Shown piece by piece: positions 55,765-64,000 of a DNA stretch of 64,000 nucleotides (its first letter is position 1; each line of letters begins with the position of its first letter). The stretch is taken from positions 28,494,487 through 28,558,486 of the forward strand of contig NC_084893.1 in assembly GCF_958979055.1 (NCBI RefSeq), written 5' to 3'. The DNA comes from Alnus glutinosa (Eukaryota > Streptophyta > Magnoliopsida > Fagales > Betulaceae). The notes beneath the pieces were generated by a model, which made no database searches, was not told where the DNA came from, and was given only the letters and a program-made list of their open reading frames with translations. The position numbers and the translations under genes were made by a program.

Positions 55765-58618
55765 ATGGCAGCTTTTTTCTCTCTCTACCCTTTCAATACC
55801 ATCCCTCATCACTCTCACTCTGCTTCTTCTTCTTCTTCTTCTTTGGGTGTCTATGGGTCGCACTTGACCGTACAGCCTCTATCAAATTTGGCCTTACAGT
55901 CCCACTCTCAGAGGTTCGTGGTGCTATCGACGCACTCGAACCATAAGATTCTCAAGCCCAACCGGAGGTCGCGGTACGGCCAGGCGCTCTCGCCATTTGA
56001 TAGCGATGACGAGGAAGTTGATGATGTGGACGGAGAAGATGATGATGACGTGGCGGAGGATGATAGTTCTTCGCCCAATGTGAGCTAAGCTAACTTGCGC
56101 CGACTAGTTTTGGAATGTCTTTTATTTTTTCGTTTTGAGAGGCTAAAAAGAGAGTGCTTTGTGCGTGGTTTTGGGTTATGAATGTGAAATTTCACTTGCT
56201 GATCAAATTATTCGAAATGGGTCTAAATGCAAGTCTTTGGAAGTACTAATTTGAATTTTTATGCTAATGAAAATGGAACCAACGTGTATGTGCTTTGCAT
56301 GTTAATTTCTGGCTACTGGGACTGGTTCAACTGCTAAGTTAATTAGCCAATTGGTTTGTGTTAGACTCAACTCAGAGGAGGTTGGCATATTTTGGAGCTC
56401 CTATATGAATATGCAAAAGATTTTGTGTATATTTATCTCTGTGCTTTTATTTTCTTGTTGAGGTTGGTTTGCTTGAGCTTTTATAATTATCTGTATTGAT
56501 GACATGACCCCCATTTTAGCTAGTGGCTGTATTCTCAATTATGGATAAGTATTGTTGTTGTATTTCATTAGAGGATCTGACCCAAAAACTTGAACTAGTA
56601 GATGGACAGGCCTAATGTACACAGCCAACTGATTTGGAATTCGTTAGCAGCCTCTCTCACGTCTAGCCCCAACAAAAACTGAAACCAAGACAAACGGGTC
56701 TAAAAACGGGCATGTGGATTCAAGAACGAACAAACTCGGCTCTGATACCATATTATAACATTTATAGGTGGAGAGGCCAACAATTACATACATCCTGAAC
56801 CATTTACACAGAGTACATGTATAAGCAGTGCTGTTGATTAGCGAGCACTCTGTGCATGCTGGTGTATTAGTGGTTGTTAAATGCATGCAGATGCATAAGT
56901 TGGTATGACATATGCTACTCTGTTTTCTTTGTTCTAACAAGTTCCAATACTACTCTGGGATGCATCTGCAGGATGACTTTGCCGAAACGGCAGACTTTGA
57001 AGTTAATGGAAAGCAATTTAAGTCCCAGAACAGACATAAAACAAGAAAAGATGATCAGAGACAACCAGAAAAAGGCTGGGGCATCAGATCATCCAAGTTT
57101 GGACGAACCCTCAAAGTTGACGAAGACCAAGTAGATGTGAGAAATGGAAAGAACATTCTAGGGACGAGTAGCTTTGGAAATTCTTATCATATTTCCAACA
57201 AAATGGAGAAAGTCAGATCCTTAGATATGAATGGCGGAGGAAAGGTGAGTTTGCATTAACATGATGAGCTGTTAACTTTCACTGTGAACTGTACTGATGA
57301 GGCAGAGGAGCATTACATATGTTTTCTTTGATTGCAGCTGATGACAAGGAAATCTATGGAGAAAAAATATCCTCAGCTATTTGAAGAAATAGATTTGGAT
57401 ATGAAATGGCTCCCCCTTCTTGATTACTTGAGCACGTATGGGCTTAAGGAATCACATTTTATTCAAATGTATGAGAGGCACATGCCTTCCCTTCAAATAA
57501 ATGTATGTTCTGCACAAGAAAGGTTGGACTACTTGTTGAGTGTTGGGGTCAAAGAAACAGACGTGAGAAGAATACTTTTGAGGCAGCCACAGATTTTAGA
57601 GTACACAGTGGAGAAAAATTTGAAATCCCACGTTGCTTTCTTGATGGGTTTAGGTATTCCAAGTTCCAGAGTGGGGCAGATAATTGCAGCTGCTCCATCC
57701 CTGTTTTCTTATAGTGTTGAGAATTCATTGAAACCCACAGTTAGATACTTGGTTGAGGAGGTCGGCATTAAGGAAAAAGATTTAGGTAAAGTCATACAGC
57801 TTAGCCCCCAAATACTGGTTCAGCGCATTGACATATCGTGGAATACTCGTTATGTTTTTCTGTCAAAGGAATTGGGAGCATCAAGAGATAGTGTAGTTAA
57901 GATGGTGAGAAAACATCCCCAGCTCCTACATTACAGTATCGATGATGGATTGCTGCCTAGGATCAATTTCCTGAGGGGTATTGGGATGCATAATTCTGAC
58001 ATCTTGAAAGTCTTAACCAGCCTTACACAGGTCAATTTGCTTCCTTGTATGCATAGTTAAATTTTGCAAAAAAATAACTTCTTTTTTTTTCTGATATGAA
58101 TCACTTGTGCTTATGTGCTGCAAAAAACTGTTTACTCTTTCCATGTTCATCTCCACTTTATGAGTTTACTAGTCATAAATTTCTATTTTTTCCTGCTATA
58201 AAGATTGATTCATATGTTCAATTAAATCTGCTTTTGTTGTGCAATGGATTCCATTTACATTGGTAAGCATTGACTATGCTTGCAGGTTTTATCTTTGTCA
58301 CTGGAGGAGAATCTGAAGCCTAAGTACACGTACTTGATCAATGAACTTCATAATGAGGTTCATTCCTTGACAAAATATCCTATGTACTTAAGTTTATCTT
58401 TGGATCAGAGAATTCGTCCTCGCCATAGGTTCTTGGTTTCCCTAAAAAAAGCTCCAAAGGGGCCGTTTCCTCTTAGTTCACTGGTTCCAACTGACGAATG
58501 CTTTTGTCAGCAGTGGGCTGGAACCAGTTTAGATAAATATTTGGCGTTTCGGCAGACACTACTACTCAAGGAGTTTGCAAAGAAATATGGAAAGAAAGGA
58601 AAACACACTGCCCTCTAG
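55765..58618 (+). CDS. MTERF9: Plastid mTERF-family protein (mTERF9 type)
   Basis: Four exons, 55765-56079, 56972-57244, 57338-58030 and 58286-58618, give 537 residues, close to the size of Arabidopsis mTERF9. The N-terminus MAAFFSLYPFNTIPHHSHS is Ser/His-rich like a transit peptide and is followed by a strongly acidic stretch (DDEEVDDVDGEDDDD). From about residue 200 the mTERF repeats run in series, with motifs such as LLSVGVKETDVRRILLRQPQ, LGIPSSRVGQIIAAAPSLFS and ELGASRDSVVKMVRKHPQLL, to LFxxY-like helices and PMYLSLSLDQRIRPR near the end. mTERF proteins bind organellar nucleic acids; mTERF9 supports chloroplast ribosome assembly. The upstream in-frame ATG at 55708 adds 19 hydrophobic residues; 55765 is preferred because MAAF starts fit transit peptides. 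All junctions close in frame. Confidence 0.92.
56590..56800 (-). mobile_element. TRIM-type LTR element fossil in mTERF9 intron 1
   Basis: On the minus strand there is LTR-end text followed by TGGTATCAGAGCCGAG, a primer-binding-site-like sequence, about 90 bp of internal DNA, and a purine-rich GACGTGAGAGAGGCTG before another LTR-like part. The layout matches the fossil at 31086-31341. It is non-coding and broken, and its outer borders are uncertain. Confidence 0.4.
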
Positions 58619-59595
58619 TGTGCCTTAGGCTTATGATACAAGTAATGGAAGAGCAGTCTCTTAATTAACTTCAGCAACCAAAAACTTGTTTTGTTAAATG
58701 TTAGTGAGTTTTTTGGTTGATGCTCTGTACATTTGATCTATATAAGCTTCTAGTAAGCAAATGCTATGCCATGGTTTCATGACACGGTATAAGTGCTGTA
58801 ATCTGTGGCGAAGCTGCTCTAGTTGCACACAAAGTCGATGCAACATTTTCAGCTGAAGGCCTGCTGAGGGTTATTTTCAAAGTTCTGGTGATCTAGAGGC
58901 CAAATGACATAATGGCAAGTTTGTTACCTTAAGGTAAGTTGTTAATCCTTGAACAATACAGTAAATGGAAATAGAAGTTGCATACAAGAGAATGCAGTTT
59001 ACAAGGGACAGAGTGGATATATGCTGGAGTTGGATCTGCCATGGAAAGCTCCCATGTATGAAGTTTCTCACTGTAAAAGATTTATATGAATATTAGATTA
59101 AATGATTGCAACATTTTGCGTTTCTGCCTTTGTGCCATTAAATGCCCTTCAATTTTGGAGTAGGATAATACATTTTCTTTCATTAGCTGGTACCTCCCCA
59201 CCCTCTCTCTTTTTTCTTTTTTCTTTTTAATTTTTTTTTTTTATTGTAAGCAGTAATTTAATATGTTATTCGATGATGCCAAACAAAATGTTTCAAGGTA
59301 TGTCTTCAGATTTATCTTTTACTGCTGATGATGATCAACTTCTCTAACATCTATAAAACCCATTGTAGGTATTTATCCTCATTCCAACTCATTTATGAGA
59401 ACAACGTAAGGAGCGTGTTGTACTTGGTACAAGTTCTTAAAACTTGTTGATGCTTCCATACATTTTTTAGTATCCAATACTTTTTGTACTTTTTTCACAT
59501 AGGATGTGCTTTTGTTACCTGCACAACCTCGATATTGGAGTGACTATTTCACGTGATATGCAAAATATAAATTTATTTCACATTTAATGTTATGG

Positions 59596-59806
59596 TATCC
59601 CTGCTTTCATTGTCTGGCTGCCATTATCTGCCCCAATATATGCATGATTGCCATGGCTCATTTAGATTCACCATTCATCTGCTATCCTTTGAAAAGGTAA
59701 CTTTATCCCTGCTTTCATTGTCTGGCTGCTAGTATCTGCCCCAATATATGCATGATTGCCATGGCTCATTTAGATTCACCATTCATTTGCTATCAGTTGA
59801 AAAGGG
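59596..59806. repeat. 108-bp tandem duplication
   Basis: TATCCCTGCTTTCATTGTC starts at 59596 and again at 59704, and CCCCAATATATGCATGATTG and GCTCATTTAGATTCACC follow in both. The copies differ at only a few bases, so the event looks recent. Confidence 0.9.
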
Positions 59807-60003
59807 TGTCAGATGGTTCATCAATCTTAACTGGGTTAATTCCCCTTTGCTCACAAATTAACTTTCCACTTGCAGTAACTTGACGGTTTATTTGTTTCTT
59901 CACTTACCAATTATTTGGTGTTTTTTTTTTCCAATCTTTATAAACTTTTCTTCTTGTAAGCAAAATCAGTTCAAGTGGTTACACGGATTTGCAATAAGCT
60001 AAC

Positions 60004-60328
60004 TATGGTATAAAAATTTGTTGAGAACTCAATGTGGTAAGCAATAAAAGCAAATAGATCTCTACTCTCAACTTTCGTCCAAAATCTTAAAGGAATTTAT
60101 TAATGTGTCATGTTAGACCCAATCATACAATGACACGCACTCCTGCTGAGCATATTTTCATTTGGCCAAAGGGGTGGCTCGACCACTTCATAATTTTTAT
60201 TTTTTTACTTTTTTATATTATGAATGACGCATGATGGTGTATAAGGATTTGACATGACACATTGATGGGATGAATCTATTTGCTTTTATTGCTCACCTCA
60301 GTGAGTTCTTAGCAATTTTTTATACCAC
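60004..60328. repeat. MITE with about 110-bp arms
   Basis: The left arm (TATGGTATAAAAATTTG, AGCAATAAAAGCAAATAGAT, TGTGTCATGTTAGACCC) is mirrored on the right (GTCATGTCAAATCC, GCAATAAAAGCAAATAGATT and GGTATAAAAAATTGC in complement). A GGGGTGGCTCGACCAC repeat word is in the centre. Confidence 0.8.
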
Positions 60329-60561
60329 AAGATATTTTTTTCTTCCTTGCCACAATAAGATTAGAAAAGTGTACTGCTTTTGAACGTTAGAAAGTAAAAT
60401 TTATGTCACAATGTCTTATTGTCTTAGCGTGACCAAAAAAAGAAAGGAAAAGGAGGAGAATGTGTTTATTTATAAGTTATAAATGTTGGTCAGAGCATTT
60501 CCAGCAATGTTCTAAAACTGTTGTGTATATTTAGCTAATATAATGCAAAAATCACATCTAA

Positions 60562-60705
60562 TTTGGGGTGGCAACTCGTGTTAAAATGTTAGGTCATATT
60601 GAAGCATGAGTATAAGATTATATAGATAAACTCAAACACGGTCCATTTAATTTCGTGTTGAGTTAGTGTGGGGTTCGCGAGTCGTGTAAAAAATTGTGAG
60701 CGCTA
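60562..60705. mobile_element. hAT MITE family R copy (short)
   Basis: It opens GGGGTGGCAACTCGTG and closes near GTAAAAAATTGTGAGCGC, with the family words GGTCATATTGAAGCATGAG and TATAAGATTATATAG between. Confidence 0.55.
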
Positions 60706-60873
60706 CATTCAGTAGCTTGTCTTCTTATCTAAAACCCATATTTTGCTTTTTGGTTAGTTACTTTTAGGCAAATACAGTAACTTACGTATTTTTTTTAATC
60801 GGTTCTCTCTCCTCTCTTGGTGATCTAAGAAAAAGAAAAAAATATTATAAAATATGTTTGAGTATGTATTCAA

Positions 60874-60915
<42 letters not shown>

Positions 60916-61344
60916 GTAGCAAAAATGTGCAACATTACTGGCAGAGCTAAATACACAAATTTCTTGCCATTCATTGCACCCGCTGCCTTATGGTGTCACC
61001 TATGATTTTCACTTGGGATCCATTTGGAGTTCACGGATCAGAGGGAAGTTGAGTTAAGCAATCTCAGTTCAGAAGTTGAAATTTGTCTTCTTCGGAGTTC
61101 GTGTTATCTTTTGAATTTACAAAATGATTGGTGTGATTGTTCAGATTAGAGACTTAATTTAAACAACAGTGCGTGAGGATTCTTATACTCTATGGGGGCA
61201 GTTGCCGTGATCTCTAAATAGTGTTCTTTACCTAATCAATATTCATAATCATAGGTGGTGTCTTTGTTTCAACTCTATTTGAATTTGTTTATAAATTGAC
61301 TGTCTTCACAATTCATGCAAAATCATGTCCTCTCCCTTTTCATT

Positions 61345-61530
61345 GGGGATGCCAATTTGAGTTCACTTGTCGGGTTCGGGTCATGTCGACACGTGGGTAT
61401 AATACTACATAGGTCATCTTAACCCGGCTCATTTAGTTAAATAGGTCAAATTCTTCAATTATAACCCGTTAATTTTATGTTTTGAGTTTGTTTCTAATTT
61501 ACGAGTTGTGTCAATAAAATTGTCATCATT
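61345..61530. mobile_element. hAT MITE family R copy (short)
   Basis: It opens GGGGATGCCAATTTGAG and contains GTCGGGTTCGGGTCATG, ACACGTGGGTATAATAC and TTATAACCCGTTAATTTTAT, closing near AAAATTGTCATC. Confidence 0.55.
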
Positions 61531-63834
61531 TATGGTAGTGTAGTTTCAAGGGTCAAGCTAGTTGAAAGACTGCAGAATTTGCTTTCTTTTCAAGCTTTTT
61601 AGGTCACTAAAAACATCAATTACTGTGTTTGATAAAGATATTTGCTATGTTTGGAGTGAAGTCTTTCTACTTCAGGCTGATCCAATTCCTTGCAAAGTAT
61701 CTCTCACACCTGCTCCCTCACAAGCCACCCATTATTTTCCGAAATCTGCGGCCACTTTTTGTTGTCTGTGCATGAGAAGCAAGTCATCCAATCGGGGGTC
61801 CAGATTGGCTAGGGAGACATCAATATTCAGTTCTATCTTTTCAGAAACTCATGAAAAATTATGTAGCCCCCTTGTAGAGGACAATCAAATTTAATTGTGT
61901 TTAGACAGTTTAGTAACTGGCGTGATAAGTGTGTAAAAAGTTTGTAGTAAAAATTGTAGTACCCTAACAATGAATAATGTTAGGAACCATCTTTTTGTCA
62001 TTTTTTTATCCTTCTAAAGTTGACGTGACTTTTAAAATTACCATTGAATTTTAGATTGATCACTATTAAATTTTGATCTAATGATAATTTCAAAATTGGC
62101 AGTCCATTTTAGCAGGAATTTTTGAGGGTTGTCTCGTTGTGATGATGTATGTGTCACTTTAAACATCCAACACTCCTTTAATCAGAACTCTCATTTGAGA
62201 CTTCCCATCTTCATCTATCGTTCTAAAAGACTGGCATTCAATGACATTAAAGAAAGGATCCTTTAAAAAATTGAGAGGTGAAAAACAAAAGTTCTTTCTC
62301 AAGCTGGAGGCCCCAGTCTGGGCCTAAATTTGCTAGTCAGTTTAAGAAGTCCAAAAGGTTAAGGAGCAAATGTTTACATTGTCGTCGAAAAAAATAAAGG
62401 TTTAAGAAGCCCAAAGGTAGCTTGTCTTCTAAAACAACCCCCTTACCCGACTTCAATAAAAAGGTTTGCTTTGAGAAGATAAAAATATAATTCCTAACAT
62501 TACTCTCCTCTCACAATGCCCGAACATTATTGTTGTACAGAGAGAATGAATAAATAAAAACATATTAGTAGTAATTTTTAATGCCACGTTAGAAAGTTTG
62601 CATTTGAGATTATCATAGCATGTAGCATTTCTCAAATGAATGAGAGAGTTCAACAATGCAGGTTTTGTCTAAATCTCAAACATACTACCATATACCATTT
62701 TCTAAGCTCAGTCCTCCTATTATTCACTTTGTGGCACATATTACTAAATCACACAGTTTTGAAATTTTGCTGCAATACAAGGCAGAGAGGAATATCATAT
62801 TTCTAAGTCTGCCTTCTTTAGGGTGTACAGTTAATGATCTGCAACCAACCCACCGTTTTAATGCATGTTTTCCTTGCAGAAAATGATCGAATAAGGAGAT
62901 GCAAAAACGCCAAATTCAATCATTTAAAAAGAATAGCCTGATCATTGAAAATAGACAATAAATCATGCAAAATCAAACCCAGAAAAGTGGTTATGAAAAT
63001 GAAGGTTATGATCCAAAATTAATACCAAATCCCCACCAGATGAATATGATATGAAACCCATATAATTCTTTCTTCTATCTAAAAAGAGAAGTAATATACT
63101 AGGAAAAAGAAAACTAGATAAACTGGTATAAGCTGTTGCTAAACCTTTTGTTGAAGATATTTCATCTATTGTCAGTGTCGTTGAGATTCTAAACTCTTTG
63201 AACACTGCATACATTTTTGGTTCCTTTCTTCCACTAAAGACTATAATTACATCCTCTGCTAAAGATCCAAACCTCTTGCCTTCTTTCTGTGATTAAGATT
63301 AAGAAACTGTAGAACCTTCTTACATGTACTTCTGTGTATCATATTCTTCTTTTTACTTCAACCCAAGTAAGGGGGGAGGAAATTCTTCCATTGTTTCTTT
63401 GTTAGCCAATATGTACTTGCAGGAAACTTTGCTTGGTAAACGAACAATCGATAAAGGAGAAAATGGGGGGAAAAGGGCTGTTATGTATCAAGCAAAAGAT
63501 GTTGCCTTTAAACCAGTACGCTATCTCTATAATCTTCTGTTTGTTGCTGAACCTATATGACAGTAGAAATGCCGCTAGCTATTGCAGACGCAAATGGGCT
63601 CTCAGGGAGATTAAGAGTTTGACTGCTGGACAAAAGAAAACAAAATAAAACCCCCAGTCAGAAAACTATATCCTGTAACATAAGATGTTGCAAACTGTAT
63701 AATATATACCAAGGGATTTTAAAAGTGAATCAGAGCTGAGAGCCAGGAGGTGATGCAGCAGAGATGAATGGTGTTAAGTTTTAAATGCAAAAAGACCAAC
63801 AAAGATTTTGTAGAAATGTGACATCTAAGCACTA

Positions 63835-64000
63835 AAGATCTGTTTTAAGATAAAAACAACCAAAGCAGTAATCGTCGACAAGGATCAGAGAGAGGAAATA
63901 AAAGTAAAGCTTAACATCTTCTGCGTTATACCTCTCCGGGTCAGTGTGGGAGGTGTCTATGTGCCTGTTATCATCACTAGCGGAGCCACTGTTCAAAACA
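63835..64000 (-). CDS. Possible partial exon at the right edge
   Basis: On the minus strand a frame is open from the window edge to a TAG at about 63835. Its first 30 codons read VLNSGSASDDNRHIDTSHTD then PERYNAEDVK, hydrophilic and balanced, unlike the hydrophobic, AT-driven continuation, so a splice donor near 63910 (GAT|GTTAAG) is possible. No family is recognised. The call rests on composition only. Confidence 0.25.

Larger units (their letters stand above)
58619..64000. other. Right-hand intergenic region
   Basis: No complete gene is supported. It contains a 108-bp tandem duplication (59596-59806), a MITE (60004-60328), hAT family R copies (60562-60705, 61345-61530), a (TA)n microsatellite (about 60882-60912), a decayed MITE (about 61965-62130) and a possible partial exon at the right edge. 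Open frames at 61562-61894 and 63324-63648 have no recognisable domain. Confidence 0.65.

Noticed and set aside
61562-61894. 110-codon plus-strand frame with an acceptor-like CTACTTCAG inside
   Set aside because: No recognisable domain, no partner exon and no transcript evidence; too weak to list as a gene.
63324-63648. Overlapping plus-strand frames near the right end
   Set aside because: Neither frame resembles a known protein, and no splice pattern links them.
1-64000. CRISPR arrays, operons and ribosome binding sites
   Set aside because: This is a spliced eukaryotic genome; no spaced direct-repeat arrays of CRISPR form are present.

Overview
The window is nuclear DNA from a flowering plant, almost certainly a eudicot and probably a woody rosid. 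It is AT-rich and dense with short non-autonomous transposons. It carries spliced, plant-specific genes: a WRKY20-type group I WRKY factor, a PAT1-branch GRAS protein, a FRIGIDA-like protein, a plastid mTERF and a plant WNK kinase. No bacterial, organellar or rRNA segment is visible. Exon-intron models were built by hand from GT/AG sites, reading frame and remembered family alignments. Every spliced model closes in frame to a natural stop.

Layout. 1-1626: left-edge intergenic DNA with a MITE and simple repeats. 1627-4008 (-): LRR receptor-like pseudokinase, two exons. 4009-8160: intergenic, with an hAT MITE (8-bp target duplication) and an imperfect tandem array. 8161-9172 (-): WNK11-type kinase with a 5' UTR intron and TATA box. 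9800-18300: 8.5 kb gene-free block holding two related MULE-type MITEs with 9-bp target duplications, one carrying a nested tRNA-derived SINE, plus an hAT MITE and nested inverted repeats. 18508-22007 (+): FRIGIDA-like protein. 26265-33018 (+): WRKY20-type factor, six exons, with a 2.8 kb intron inside the second WRKY domain that has collected a TRIM-type LTR fossil. 33450-33621: SINE with target duplication. 35468-38941 (+): two-exon gene of a plant zinc finger/PARP-like family whose zinc finger is absent; its intron holds a 439-bp MULE-type MITE. 39511-41157 (-): PAT1-branch GRAS gene with a 5' UTR intron. 42345-53800: gene-poor, with one candidate small secreted peptide gene (48475-48675, -) and a complex repeat block at 49.7-53.6 kb. 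53807-54527 (-): four-exon gene for a 140-residue plastid DnaJ-type zinc-finger protein. 55765-58618 (+): mTERF9-type plastid protein, four exons. 58619-64000: intergenic, with MITEs, a 108-bp tandem duplication and a possible partial exon at the right edge.

The genes do not form a cluster or pathway. They are ordinary plant regulators (flowering time, light/GA-type GRAS signalling, WRKY, WNK) and two plastid proteins. The last two, at 53.8-58.6 kb, are divergently transcribed and separated by about 1.2 kb, which is the only context that hints at shared regulation.

The most unusual structure is a 1170-bp hAT-type element at 51604-52773. It has matching termini and an 8-bp target duplication, it carries two consecutive LRR exons of an ERECTA-type receptor kinase with intron sequence between them, and a second hAT MITE with its own 8-bp duplication is inserted into it. 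The most interesting uncharacterised gene candidate is the 66-residue secreted-peptide reading frame at 48475-48675.
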